Assembly (NCBI GenBank): GCA_019745075.1
Contig: JAIETR010000069.1
Span: 1 to 35,554, forward strand
Reading direction: 5' to 3'
Source of the DNA: Qipengyuania sp.
GTDB lineage: Bacteria; Pseudomonadota; Alphaproteobacteria; Sphingomonadales; Sphingomonadaceae
DNA: 35,554 bases
A model generated the notes under the pieces. The model was not told the DNA's origin and made no database searches. It saw only the letters and a program-made list of their open reading frames with translations. Positions within the stretch are counted from its first letter, which is position 1, and each line of letters starts with the position of its first letter. A program made the position numbers and the translations under genes. Shown here in pieces: positions 1 through 8,574 of the stretch.

Positions 1-1
1 C

Positions 2-583
2 CAGCCCCGCCATCTGATCGTTCGGGAACACCACCAGGCAGGTCGCTTCCTTCACGCCCTTGGCGTAGTCGAGGCAGACATTCGTCCGGCCATCGGCGAA
101 GGTCCCCATGCCGCCGCGCTCGTCGCCGGGTCGCTCTCGGCGCTGGCGGCCGTCGCCGCCTCGCCGGTGACGGGCCTCGGCCTGCTGCTGGCGGCGAGCT
201 GCGCGCTCACGGTCGCGGAGGTCTTCGACCGGGTCGAGGCGATCGGCGCCCCGCCGCGCAAACCCGGCCCGGCGATGGCGCTCGCGGGGCTGCTCCGGGA
301 TGGGCTGCTGGTCTGGCTGGTGTCGCTGCAGGTCATGACCGTGCCGGGCTGGCTCGGCATCTTGCTGCCGCTGGTTCTGGTCGGGCTGCTGCGGCTGGGC
401 GAAGCGACGGCGGCCCCGCGCGCCCGTGCGCTGTTCGGCGATCGGATCCTGTTTCTCGCGGCGCTCATGCCGCTGGCCTATCTCGGATGGAGCACGATCG
501 CGGTGGCGGCGCTCCTCCTGCTCGCCTCGGGGGCATTGCTGTGGTCGGCCAGAGGCCGGCGCACGCAGCTAACGCCGGATTAA
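2..583 (+). CDS. Membrane protein of unknown function (5' end outside window)
   Basis: The frame is open from the window edge to a TAA at 581-583, so the start lies upstream; a GTG at 167 is inside it and need not be the start. The visible ~193 residues are rich in Leu, Ala and Val, with four to five probable membrane segments separated by short loops (DRVEAIGAPPRK, GEATAAPRARALFG) and an Arg-rich C-terminal end (ARGRRTQ). I do not recognise the family. It ends 25 bp before the next gene on the same strand and probably shares a transcript with it and the kinase-like gene. A role as membrane partner of the kinase-like protein is only a guess from position. Confidence 0.6.
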   Translation, partial: QPRHLIVREHHQAGRFLHALGVVEADIRPAIGEGPHAAALVAGSLSALAAVAASPVTGLGLLLAASCALTVAEVFDRVEAIGAPPRKPGPAMALAGLLRDGLLVWLVSLQVMTVPGWLGILLPLVLVGLLRLGEATAAPRARALFGDRILFLAALMPLAYLGWSTIAVAALLLLASGALLWSARGRRTQLTPD

Positions 584-608
584 CCGCGCTGTGGTAGCAA
601 TACCGAGC

Positions 609-1538
609 ATGACCGGCCCGCGCGCCCAGACCCCGGCGGATGCCGCCGACCATCCCTTGCGCGCGGCGCTGGCGCGCGGCGATCGGGCCCATGCGCGCAG
701 CGCGCCCGCGCTCCGGCACCTCCTCGCCGCGCCCGATCAGTCGCTGATCGAGGAGGCCGTGGTGGCGCAGGTTCGCGGTATGCTCGCGAATCTCGCGTCG
801 CAACTGGTCGAAGCGCGCCTGCGTTCGCGCCCCGTTGACGCGGCGACACAGGACGCGATGCTTGCCCGGCTGCTGCTGGAAGACGATTTGCGCGCCCATT
901 GCCAGGCGCTGGCGCTCGAGTGGCGGCTGGCGCGAAAGCTCGAATCCGGGCTGGCCATCGATCCGGTGCTCTCGCCGCTCCTGCAGGCGTGGGTGGCCGA
1001 GGCCGATGCGGCAACCGGTTCGCTGGCGATGGCCGCGCTCGCGGCGCAGGCGCGCTTCGCGCAGGCGCAACGCCGGATGCAATTGCCCCTGGCGGAACTG
1101 CCCGCGGAACTGTTCCACGCGGTCCTGGCGGCGGCGCGCGAGGTGATCCCCGACACCGATGCCGATGCGGTCGCGCAGGCGGACGCGCGGCTGCGCGGCG
1201 ATTACGAGGAAGGTGCGAGCCGGCTGGCGCTGCTGGCGCGGCTGGTGCGCGAGGCGGGCGCGCAGACGCCCAGGGCGCTCTCCGTCGAGGACGCGGGGGT
1301 GGCGCTGTGGCTCAGCGCGCTGGCGGCCCGTTCCGGGGAAAGCCGCGACCGCACCGCCTGCGCGGCCGCCGACCCGCATCTGGGCCGGCTCCTGCTCACT
1401 CTGCGCGCGGCCGGCGCGATGCCGGCGGAGGCGGAGCGCCAGGCGCTGCGCATTCAGCCGGATGCCGATCTGCCGCGTGGGCTCGCGGATGTCGGCACGC
1501 GGGAAGCGGCGCAATGGCTGGTGGACGTGCAGCCATGA
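609..1538 (+). CDS. Helical protein of unknown function, paired with kinase-like gene
   Basis: This 309-residue protein is Ala/Leu/Arg-rich and looks almost wholly alpha-helical, with no signal peptide or clear membrane segment. I chose the ATG at 609; a GTG at 591 would add six residues and neither has a strong Shine-Dalgarno sequence. Its TGA overlaps the ATG of the next gene (ATGA, 1535-1538), which implies translational coupling. Repeated helical blocks such as LLEDDLRAHCQALALEWRLA and LAMAALAAQARFAQAQRRM resemble helical-repeat scaffolds, but I cannot assign a domain. It was considered as a DUF2336-type protein, a family often found near sensory genes in alphaproteobacteria, but no diagnostic motif was seen. 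Function unknown; the tight coupling suggests it works with the kinase-like protein. Confidence 0.7.
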   Translation: MTGPRAQTPADAADHPLRAALARGDRAHARSAPALRHLLAAPDQSLIEEAVVAQVRGMLANLASQLVEARLRSRPVDAATQDAMLARLLLEDDLRAHCQALALEWRLARKLESGLAIDPVLSPLLQAWVAEADAATGSLAMAALAAQARFAQAQRRMQLPLAELPAELFHAVLAAAREVIPDTDADAVAQADARLRGDYEEGASRLALLARLVREAGAQTPRALSVEDAGVALWLSALAARSGESRDRTACAAADPHLGRLLLTLRAAGAMPAEAERQALRIQPDADLPRGLADVGTREAAQWLVDVQP

Positions 1539-2905
1539 TCACGCACAGCGTCGAATATCTCGCCCGCGGCCTGGTCGACCGGCAGGGCCGGCTGGTCGAG
1601 GCGGGGGAGCCGCTGGCCTCGCTTCAGCTCGCCTGCGGCGGCAACCTCGGCGGGCCGCTCGCCATTCCCGAGCTGCGCGCGATCGCGGTCAAGGCCGGGA
1701 GGCTCGGCCTGAGGCTGTCGCGCCCCTTCGCCGCGCTGGCCGCGGAGGATCGGATCGGCGGATGGGTCGATGCCATCCCGGTGCAGGACGGCGACGGCGG
1801 CTGCGAGCTGGGCATCGCAAGCTGGCATGCCGAGCCGATCGCCATGAGCGACGAGGACGGCCAGCTCGCCCGCCTGCGCCGCGAGCTCAACCGGGCCTTG
1901 CCCGAGTTCTGCGCGCGGCTCGATCCGCGCCAGGCGGTGCTGACCGTGGAGGCGAGCGCGCCCGATCTGGCGGAGCTGGCCGCGGACATGATCGCGGGGA
2001 TCGGCCGCCCGTGGACCGACTTCGCGACCGTGACCGGCAGCATGCACGACCAGCCGCTCCACTGGCGCCTGCTCGACGGCGTGGTCTGCGAGGTCGCCGG
2101 CTCCGCGCGGCGGTGGACGGCGTGGCTCGAACCGCTCGGCCTGCCCGAGCCGGGGAGCACGGGCTTCGTGCTGACGCTGGTTTCGGACCAGGCCGCGCCC
2201 GTGCCGCCGGACGACGACGCTGGCGTTTCGGGCATGCCATCGCTCGGCGAGGAACTGGCGCCGGTGCTGCGCCAGCCGCTCGGCCGCGTTATCGCCCACG
2301 CCGAAGCGATCCGCGCCAAGCTCGCGGGGCCGCTCCCCGACATCTACGCGGGCTATGCCGGCGACATGGTCGACGCCGGCGAGCACCTGCTCGCGCTGAT
2401 CGAGGACATCGCCGATCTCGAAGGCGTCGAAGCCTCCGATTTCGAGGTCGCCTTCGAGCGCATCGACCTGGGCGAGGCGGCCCGGCAGGCGGCCGCCATC
2501 CTCGGCCCGCGGGCGCAGGAGCGCGATATCGTGCTGGTCCCGCCGCCGCAGGGCGAAGGCCAGTGGGCGCGGGGCGAGTTCCGGCGGGTTCTACAGATCC
2601 TGATCAATCTGATCGGCAATGCGATCGCCTATTCGCCCGAGGAGAGCCAGGTGTGGATCAGGCTCGACCGCGAGGGGCGCCGGGCCACGGTCACTGTCGC
2701 CGACCAGGGCCGCGGCCTCAGCGATGCCGAGCGGAGCCGGGTGTTCGACAAGTTCGAGCGACTCGGCCGCGGCGGCGACGGCGGCAGCGGGCTGGGCCTC
2801 TACATCTCGGCGCGGCTCGCGCGGGCGATGGAAGGCGAGCTGTCGGTCGAAAGCGCCCCGGGGCAGGGCGCGCGCTTCACGCTGGAGCTGGCCGCGCTGG
2901 ACTGA
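1535..2905 (+). CDS. Soluble histidine-kinase-like protein lacking the H-box histidine
   Basis: A 456-residue protein with no membrane segment. Residues 1-230 are an unassigned, possibly PAS-like sensory part. Residues 236-300 have the helical hairpin of a HisKA dimerisation domain. Residues 345-455 form a complete HATPase_c fold: N-box NLIGNA (358-363), G1 box DQGRG (390-394), F-box VFDKFERLGR and G2 box GSGLGL (417-422). The H-box position, normally S-H-E-L-R-T-P-L, reads A-P-V-L-R-Q-P-L (242-249), so proline replaces the phospho-accepting histidine. The nearest histidine (255) is six residues past the motif. It may bind ATP and signal by conformation, use another acceptor, or act as a partner for another kinase. 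No response regulator gene is adjacent. The start overlaps the upstream stop. Confidence 0.85.
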   Translation: MITHSVEYLARGLVDRQGRLVEAGEPLASLQLACGGNLGGPLAIPELRAIAVKAGRLGLRLSRPFAALAAEDRIGGWVDAIPVQDGDGGCELGIASWHAEPIAMSDEDGQLARLRRELNRALPEFCARLDPRQAVLTVEASAPDLAELAADMIAGIGRPWTDFATVTGSMHDQPLHWRLLDGVVCEVAGSARRWTAWLEPLGLPEPGSTGFVLTLVSDQAAPVPPDDDAGVSGMPSLGEELAPVLRQPLGRVIAHAEAIRAKLAGPLPDIYAGYAGDMVDAGEHLLALIEDIADLEGVEASDFEVAFERIDLGEAARQAAAILGPRAQERDIVLVPPPQGEGQWARGEFRRVLQILINLIGNAIAYSPEESQVWIRLDREGRRATVTVADQGRGLSDAERSRVFDKFERLGRGGDGGSGLGLYISARLARAMEGELSVESAPGQGARFTLELAALD

Positions 2906-3100
2906 TCAGCGGCGGATGCGGCGCGCCAGCGCGAGCAGCGCCACGCCGGCGAGCGCGGTGGCGATGCCATAGGTCACCCAGCCTTGCTGCTGGAGCATGA
3001 AGCTGTCCGCGGGCCACATCACCAGCCCCGCGCCCTGCAACGCCCATAGCCCGCCGGCCAGGATGAGCACGATGCCGAGCACGATCGGGACGGCGCGCAT
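2906..3100 (-). CDS. Small two-helix membrane protein
   Basis: A 64-residue protein with two hydrophobic segments (about residues 4-25 and 43-58), a short loop with MWPADSFM, and a basic end (ARRIRR). The ATG is at 3098-3100, only 4 bp after the gltA stop on the same strand, so it is probably the last gene of a gltX-gltA transcript. Its stop codon abuts the stop of the convergent kinase-like gene with no spacer. Similar tiny membrane proteins occur next to gltA in sphingomonads as I recall, but no function is known to me. Confidence 0.7.
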   Translation of the reverse strand: MRAVPIVLGIVLILAGGLWALQGAGLVMWPADSFMLQQQGWVTYGIATALAGVALLALARRIRR

Positions 3101-3104
3101 CGCG

Positions 3105-4391
3105 TCAGCGCTGGCCGATGGGCACGTAGTCCCGCTCGGTCGGACCGGTGTAGAGCTGGCGCGGGCGGCCGATCACCTGGGCGGGATCGGAGATCATCTC
3201 GTTCCACTGCGCCACCCAGCCCACGGTGCGCGCCAGCGCGAACAGCGCGGTGAACATGGTCGTGGGAAAGCCGATCGCCGAAAGGATGATGCCCGAATAG
3301 AAATCGACGTTGGGGAACAGCTTCTTCTCGCGGAAGTAATCGTCGTTGAGCGCGATTTCCTCAAGCCGCAGCGCGGTCTCGAACACCGGGTCCTTGACCT
3401 TGAGCGCGTCGAACACCTCGCGCACGGTTTTCTGCATCACGGTCGCGCGCGGGTCGTAGTTCTTGTACACCCGGTGGCCGAAGCCCATCAGCCGGAACGG
3501 GTCGTTCTTGTCCTTGGCGCGCTCGATATAGTGCGGGATGCGGTCGGGCGTGCCGATCTCCTGGAGCATGTTGAGCGCGGCCTCGTTGGCGCCGCCATGC
3601 GCGGGACCCCACAGGCAGGCGATGCCGGCCGCGATGCAGGCGAAGGGGTTGGCGCCCGAGGAGCCCGCCAGCCGCACGGTCGAGGTCGAGGCATTCTGCT
3701 CGTGATCGGCATGGAGGATGAAGATCCGGTCCATCGCCTTCTCGACCGCGGGGTGCAGGACGTATTCCTCGGCCGGCACGCCGAAGGTCATGCGCATGAA
3801 ATTGGCGGTGTAGGACAGGTCGTTCCGGGGATAAACGAAGGGCTGGCCGACCGAATATTTATAGGCCATCGCGGCGATCGTCGGCATCTTGGCGAGCAAC
3901 CGGTGCGAGCTGATCTTGCGATGCTCCGGGTCGGAGATGTCGGTGCTGTCGTGATAGAAGGCCGAGAGCGCGCCGACCACGCCGCACATGATCGCCATCG
4001 GATGCGCATCGCGCCGGAAGCCGCGGTAGAACTGGGCCAGCTGTTCGTGCAGCATCGTGTGGCGCGTGATCGTGTAGGTGAACGCGTCGAGTTCCTCTTG
4101 GTTGGGAAGTTCGCCATTGAGGAGCAGGTAGCACACCTCCATGAAGCTCGAGTGCTCGGCCAATTGCCCGATGGGGTAGCCGCGGTGGAGCAGCACGCCT
4201 TCGTCGCCGTCGATGTAGGTCAGCGCGCTTTCGCAGCTCGCCGTCGATTTGTAGCCCGGATCGTAGGTGAAGGCGCCGGTGTCGCCGAACAGCTTGCGGA
4301 TGTCGACCACGTCGGGGCCGGTGCTGCCCGGCATGATCGGATAGCGGACGGTCTTGCCGTTGATCTCGAGCGTGGCTTGCCTCTCGGCCAT
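3105..4391 (-). CDS. gltA: Citrate synthase
   Basis: Condenses oxaloacetate and acetyl-CoA to citrate, the entry step of the TCA cycle in the cytoplasm. The protein is 428 residues, the same length as the E. coli type II enzyme. The catalytic triad is visible: His in GPAHGGANE, His in [13 protein letters not shown] and Asp in NVDFYSG. The block [14 protein letters not shown] is also typical. The chosen ATG (4389-4391) follows a good GGAGA site. A longer open frame upstream would add 46 mostly Arg/Pro residues read from the gltX tail in another frame and is rejected. It lies 49 bp downstream of gltX on the same strand, so co-transcription is likely. With pdhA and pdhB in this window it covers pyruvate entry into the cycle. 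Confidence 0.97.
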   Translation of the reverse strand: MAERQATLEINGKTVRYPIMPGSTGPDVVDIRKLFGDTGAFTYDPGYKSTASCESALTYIDGDEGVLLHRGYPIGQLAEHSSFMEVCYLLLNGELPNQEELDAFTYTITRHTMLHEQLAQFYRGFRRDAHPMAIMCGVVGALSAFYHDSTDISDPEHRKISSHRLLAKMPTIAAMAYKYSVGQPFVYPRNDLSYTANFMRMTFGVPAEEYVLHPAVEKAMDRIFILHADHEQNASTSTVRLAGSSGANPFACIAAGIACLWGPAHGGANEAALNMLQEIGTPDRIPHYIERAKDKNDPFRLMGFGHRVYKNYDPRATVMQKTVREVFDALKVKDPVFETALRLEEIALNDDYFREKKLFPNVDFYSGIILSAIGFPTTMFTALFALARTVGWVAQWNEMISDPAQVIGRPRQLYTGPTERDYVPIGQR

Positions 4392-4440
4392 GAAGGTCTC
4401 CGTCGTCAATTGGGCGCCGCCGCCAGGGCGAGGGCCGGAA

Positions 4441-5940
4441 TCATGAACTGGCGGCGGTTCGCGCCGTCGTATCGGTTGGCGGCGTCGGCGCCGCCGTGTT
4501 GGTTGGCGGCGTCGGCGCCGCCTGGGCATCGATCCGCGCCAGCGCCTCGGCGCGCCCGAGCAGGACCAGAACGTCGAAAATACCGGGCGAGGTGGTGGTC
4601 CCCGTCAGCGCCGCGCGCATCGGCTGGGCGAGCTTTCCGAGCCCGAGGCCGAGCCGCTCGGCAAGCGCCTTGGTAGTGACTTCGAGCGCCTGGCTTGTCC
4701 AGTCGGTTTCGCCGCGCAACGTTTCCCCGACCTGCGCCAGCAGGCCCCGTCCCTGCTCGTCGAGCAGCGCCGCGGCCTTGTCGGTCAGCGCGAGCGGGCG
4801 GCGCGCGAACAGGAAGCGCGCGCCTTCGGCCAGCTCGACCAGATCGTGCGCCCGCACCTTGAGGACCGGCATCGCGCGCTCGAGCAGCGCGACGTCGGCG
4901 CGGGGGCCGAGCCGCGCCGCCACCAGCGCCGCCAGCCGGGCGTCGTCCGCCTCGCGGATGTAGTGGCCGTTGAGATTGTGGAGCTTCTTGGGGTCGATCC
5001 GCGAGGGGCTTTTGCCGACGCCCGAAAGGTCGAACAGCTGCACCGCTTCCTCGCGGGTGATCTCCTCGCGGTCGCCGTGCCCCCAGCCCAGCCGCAGCAG
5101 ATAGTTGAACAGCGCTTCGGGCAGCACGCCTTCGTCGTCGCGATAGGCCTCCACGCCCACCGCGCCATGCCGCTTCGACAGCTTGGCGCCGTCGGTGCCG
5201 TGGATCAGCGGGATATGGGCATAGACCGGCTCCGGCCAGCCCATCGCCCTGACGATCGGGAGCTGGCGGAAGGCGTTGTTGAGATGGTCGTCGCCGCGGA
5301 TCACATGGGTCACGCCCATGTCGTGATCGTCGACCACCACCGCCAGCATATAGGTCGGGGTGCCATCGGCGCGGAGCAGGACGTAGTCGTCGATCTCGGC
5401 ATTCTGGACGACGACGCGGCCCTGCACGGCGTCCTCGATCGCGGTTTCGCCTTCGGTGGGCACCTTGAGGCGGATGACGTAGGGCGCATCCGCCGGCGCC
5501 TCGGCTGCGTCGCGGTCGCGCCAGCGCCGGTCGTAGCGCAGCGGCAGCTTCCTGGCGCGCTGCTCCTCGCGCATCGCCTCGAGCTCCTCGGGCGTGGCAT
5601 AGCATTTGTAGGCGTGGCCCCTGACGAGCAGCTTCTGGGCCACCTCGGCATGGCGGCTGGCGCGGTCGGACTGAAACAGCGGCGGCGCGTCGTAATCGAG
5701 CCCGAGCCAGTCGAGCCCGTCGACGATCTTGTCGATCGCGTCCTGGGTGGAGCGCTTGCGGTCGGTATCCTCGATCCGCAGCAGCGCCTTGCCGCCATGA
5801 TGGCGCGCGAAGAGCCAGTTGAACAGCGCCGTGCGCGCCCCGCCGATGTGCAGATAGCCGGTGGGGGAAGGGGCGAAGCGGGTGACCACCGGCGAACGGC
5901 GGATCGTCGCGGTTTCGCTGGCCCCGATACTGCTTGCCAT
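4441..5940 (-). CDS. gltX: Glutamyl-tRNA synthetase
   Basis: Charges tRNA-Glu (and, in organisms using GatCAB, possibly tRNA-Gln) with glutamate. The 499-residue class I synthetase shows [14 protein letters not shown] with the HIGH-type motif at 31-34 and the KMSKS-type motif KLSKR at 253-257, plus the RIEDTD and [12 protein letters not shown] blocks. The ATG at 5938-5940 is preceded by GGAAAGGAAG; a TTG 21 bp upstream is possible but sits at that ribosome site. The last ~30 residues form an unusual Pro/Thr/Ala tail made from a 27-bp tandem repeat ([16 protein letters not shown]). It diverges from comEC across only 29 bp, so its promoter must lie inside the 5' part of comEC. Whether it discriminates against tRNA-Gln cannot be read from the sequence. 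Confidence 0.96.
   Translation of the reverse strand: MASSIGASETATIRRSPVVTRFAPSPTGYLHIGGARTALFNWLFARHHGGKALLRIEDTDRKRSTQDAIDKIVDGLDWLGLDYDAPPLFQSDRASRHAEVAQKLLVRGHAYKCYATPEELEAMREEQRARKLPLRYDRRWRDRDAAEAPADAPYVIRLKVPTEGETAIEDAVQGRVVVQNAEIDDYVLLRADGTPTYMLAVVVDDHDMGVTHVIRGDDHLNNAFRQLPIVRAMGWPEPVYAHIPLIHGTDGAKLSKRHGAVGVEAYRDDEGVLPEALFNYLLRLGWGHGDREEITREEAVQLFDLSGVGKSPSRIDPKKLHNLNGHYIREADDARLAALVAARLGPRADVALLERAMPVLKVRAHDLVELAEGARFLFARRPLALTDKAAALLDEQGRGLLAQVGETLRGETDWTSQALEVTTKALAERLGLGLGKLAQPMRAALTGTTTSPGIFDVLVLLGRAEALARIDAQAAPTPPTNTAAPTPPTDTTARTAASS
4474..4522. repeat. 27-bp tandem repeat in gltX 3' end
   Basis: Two perfect 22-bp copies start at 4474 and 4501, a period of 27 bp or nine codons. 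They encode the low-complexity Pro/Thr/Ala tail of GltX. Because the period is a multiple of three, copy-number change would alter tail length without breaking the frame. Confidence 0.85.
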
Positions 5941-5969
5941 CAGGGACGGCTTCCTTTCCAAAGCGGATC

Positions 5970-8234
5970 ATGGCGACGCAAAACGCGCCTTTCGTGCCGC
6001 TGGGGGAGGGCGAAGCTTCCCCCCATGCTGCAATGCAGCGCCCTTGGCAGCGCGCCGGCGGCTTGTCCAGTTTCGCGGAGGGGGCGGAGCGGTTTCTCGA
6101 ACACGCCGCGCACGATCGCGGCCCGTGGCTGACGGTGGCTTTCGCCGCCGGGATCGCGGCGTGGTTCATGCTGCCCGACGAGGGCGCCTGGTTGCGCGCG
6201 ATGGCGCTCGGCGGCGGGCTCGCCGCGGTCGGCTGGCTGCACTGGCGCGGCGACGAAAGCGGGCGGGCGTTGCTGCGGCTCGCGGCGCTGACGATCGGCC
6301 TGGCTTTCGTGCTCGGCATGGCGGCGATCTGGGCGCGCTCGGCCATGATCGGCACGCCGCCGCTGGCCGCGCCCTACATCGGCGCGATCGAGGGGCGGAT
6401 TCTGGCGCGCGAGGAGCAGCCCGCCGAGGACCGCGTCCGCCTGACGCTGGCGGTGCGCGAGCCGGGCACCGGACGCGCGGTCAAGGTGCGCATCAACTTG
6501 CCGCGACGCGACGACCGCGAGGAATTGATCGAAGGGACGATGATCCGCACCGGCGCCCGGCTGCTCCCGCCCGCACCGCCGCTGGTGCCTGGGGCTTATG
6601 ATTTCGCGCGCAAAGCCTGGTTCGACGGGCTGGCTGCGACCGGATCGACATATGGGCCGCTGGCGGTGCTCCAGCAAGGGCGCGAGGGCGGAGCGATCGC
6701 GCGGGCCCAGCGGCGTCTCTCGGCGCATGTCCGCGATCGGCTTGGCGGCACGCCCGGTGCGCTCGCGGCCGCCTTCGCCAGCGGCGATCGCGGGGCCATC
6801 GGCACGGCCGACGAGGAGGCGATGCGCGACGCGGGCCTCACCCATCTGCTCTCGATCAGCGGGCTGCATGTCAGCGCGGTGATCGCCTGCGTCTATCTGC
6901 TCGCGATCCGGCTGCTGGCGCTGTGGCCGTGGCTGGTGCTGCGGGTGCGGCTGCCGGTGCTGGCGGCGGGGCTCGCCGCGCTGGCGGGCGCGGCGTACAC
7001 CCTGCTGACCGGGGCCGAGGTGCCCACGGTGCGCAGCTGCCTGGGCGCGGGACTGGTGCTGCTGGCGCTGGCCTTGGGGCGCGAACCGCTGTCGCTGCGG
7101 ATGGTGGCGGTGGTGGCGGGCATCGTGCTGCTGCTGTGGCCCGAATCGCTGGTAGGCCCGAGCTTCCAGATGAGCTTCGCCGCGGTGCTGGCGATCGTGG
7201 CCTTGCACGGCGCCGAGCCGGTGCGGCGCTTCCTCGCCCCGCGGGAGGAGAGCTGGCTGGCCCGGATCGGGCGGCGCGTGGCGATGCTGTTCGCGACCGG
7301 GGTCGCGATCGAGGCGGTGCTGACCCCGATCGTGCTGTTCCACTTCCACCGCGCCGGGGCCTATGGCGCCTTCGCCAATGTCCTGGCGATCCCGCTGGTG
7401 ACCTTCGCGGCGATGCCACTGATCGCGCTGGCGCTGCTGTTCGACCTCGCCGGCCTCGGCGCGCCGCTGTGGTGGCTGGCGGGGCTTTCGCTCGAGCTGC
7501 TGCTCGGCATCGCGCATTTCGTCGCGGGCCAGCCAGGGGCGGTGCGGCTGATGCCGCAGATCGGTCTGGGCGCGATCGGGCTCTATGTCGCGGGCATGTT
7601 GTGGCTGGCGCTGTGGCGTGGGCGGGTGCGGCTGTGGGGGCTGGCTGCTGTCGCCGTCGCGCTGGCGGCGATGCTGGCGACGCCGGCGCCCGATGTGCTG
7701 GTGGCGCGCGACGGGCGGCAGATCGCGGTCGCGGAGCCGGGCGGGCGGCTGCTGGTGCTGCGCGAGGGAGCCGAGGGCAAGAGCAGCTACGCGCTCGACA
7801 GCCTGCGCGAGGCGGCGGCGGTCGAGAGCGAGCCGCTCGCCATCGAGCGCGCGCCGGGAGCGCGGTGCAGCGCGGACTTCTGCGTGCTGGAGGTGACGCG
7901 CGAGGGCCGCGGCTGGTCGCTGCTGATCGCCCGCAGCAAGCACTATGTCGATGCGCTCCAGCTCATTCGCGCCTGCGAGCGGGCCGACATCGTCATCGCC
8001 GCGCGCAGCCTCCCGCGGAGCTGCGCCCCGCGCTGGCTCAAGGCCGACCGGCGCTTCCTGGCCGAGCACGGCGGGCTCGCGCTATATCTGAACGGGAACC
8101 TGCGTGTCGTCACCGTCGGCCAGAGCCAGGGCGAGCATGGCTGGTGGCGAGCCAAGGACCGGGCAGGTGAAATCGGCTGGTCGGCTTTGACCCAAACGGC
8201 GGGCGCTACCCCACCCACCCGCCCGAGTCAGTAG
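5970..8234 (+). CDS. comEC: ComEC/Rec2-family DNA-uptake channel protein
   Basis: ComEC proteins form the inner-membrane channel for single-stranded DNA in natural transformation. This 754-residue protein has an N-terminal hydrophobic stretch, a soluble DUF4131-like block (about 135-235), then the hallmark competence segment with HLLSISGLHVS (292-302) and many membrane helices to about residue 570. The C-terminal ~190 residues follow the usual position of the metallo-beta-lactamase-like domain but contain no HxHxDH metal site. I chose ATG 5970; TTG 5934 would overlap the gltX start and an ATG at 6033 is also possible, and none has a strong ribosome site. It is divergent from gltX and convergent with the small gene at 8228, overlapping it by 7 bp. 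Competence function is inferred from family only. Confidence 0.9.
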   Translation: MATQNAPFVPLGEGEASPHAAMQRPWQRAGGLSSFAEGAERFLEHAAHDRGPWLTVAFAAGIAAWFMLPDEGAWLRAMALGGGLAAVGWLHWRGDESGRALLRLAALTIGLAFVLGMAAIWARSAMIGTPPLAAPYIGAIEGRILAREEQPAEDRVRLTLAVREPGTGRAVKVRINLPRRDDREELIEGTMIRTGARLLPPAPPLVPGAYDFARKAWFDGLAATGSTYGPLAVLQQGREGGAIARAQRRLSAHVRDRLGGTPGALAAAFASGDRGAIGTADEEAMRDAGLTHLLSISGLHVSAVIACVYLLAIRLLALWPWLVLRVRLPVLAAGLAALAGAAYTLLTGAEVPTVRSCLGAGLVLLALALGREPLSLRMVAVVAGIVLLLWPESLVGPSFQMSFAAVLAIVALHGAEPVRRFLAPREESWLARIGRRVAMLFATGVAIEAVLTPIVLFHFHRAGAYGAFANVLAIPLVTFAAMPLIALALLFDLAGLGAPLWWLAGLSLELLLGIAHFVAGQPGAVRLMPQIGLGAIGLYVAGMLWLALWRGRVRLWGLAAVAVALAAMLATPAPDVLVARDGRQIAVAEPGGRLLVLREGAEGKSSYALDSLREAAAVESEPLAIERAPGARCSADFCVLEVTREGRGWSLLIARSKHYVDALQLIRACERADIVIAARSLPRSCAPRWLKADRRFLAEHGGLALYLNGNLRVVTVGQSQGEHGWWRAKDRAGEIGWSALTQTAGATPPTRPSQ

Positions 8235-8440
8235 AGCAGGGAGACGAGAGCAATCGCGGCGGCCATGGCGGCCGCGCCGGCGGTCAGGCCGCTCGCGAGT
8301 AGCTGCCAGGGCAGAAATTTCCAGTCCCGGTCAGCCTTGAGGCGCTCGCCATTGCGTGCGTCCGCGTCCGCGACGAGCTGCTCGATACGGCGGAACTGCT
8401 CCGCTATGTTGATTTCGGCCTGGCTCATCCGGGATGCCAT
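8228..8440 (-). CDS. Small coiled-coil and single-TM protein
   Basis: A 70-residue protein. An N-terminal amphipathic helical part (AEINIAEQFRRIEQLVADADARNGERLKADRDWK) is followed by one membrane segment (about 48-68) and a very short end (LLY). I chose ATG 8438-8440 because GAGGA lies 9 bp upstream; an in-frame ATG at 8426-8428 would give MSQAEIN as N-terminus. It lies 134 bp downstream of lexA on the same strand and its stop overlaps the comEC stop. No function recognised. Confidence 0.65.
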   Translation of the reverse strand: MASRMSQAEINIAEQFRRIEQLVADADARNGERLKADRDWKFLPWQLLASGLTAGAAAMAAAIALVSLLY

Positions 8441-8521
8441 ACCCGCGAATCCTCGCTGCCACCAGCCGGAGCGTCCCGCCACGGCCAATCAGTGTCTCGC
8501 CGCCAGTCGTCGCGGCGGCGA

Positions 8522-8543
8522 AAGGTTACACTAAGGTTACACC
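8522..8543. repeat. 11-bp tandem direct repeat between lexA and small TM gene
   Basis: Two adjacent 11-bp units (AAGGTTACACT and AAGGTTACACC) differ at one base. On the minus strand they read GGTGTAACC-TTA-GTGTAACC, 82 bp upstream of the small TM gene. One helical turn of spacing suggests a protein-binding site, or a -35 element of an ECF-type promoter (GTAACC-like), but no convincing -10 partner was found. Confidence 0.45.
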
Positions 8544-8574
8544 TAAACGCGTACCCCCGCGCACCTTCCTCGCC

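Noticed and set aside
899..1534. Upstream extension of the kinase-like gene
   Set aside because: Gly/Arg/Ala-rich shadow inside the preceding gene; ATG 1535 overlaps that gene's stop and starts a normal-looking protein.
4392..4529. Arg/Pro-rich N-terminal extension of citrate synthase
   Set aside because: It is the gltX tandem repeat and intergenic sequence read in another frame; the ATG at 4391 has a good ribosome site and gives the family N-terminus.
5940..8069. Long open frame antisense to comEC (~700 residues)
   Set aside because: Gln/Arg/His-rich composition without any domain; a typical high-GC shadow of a real gene.
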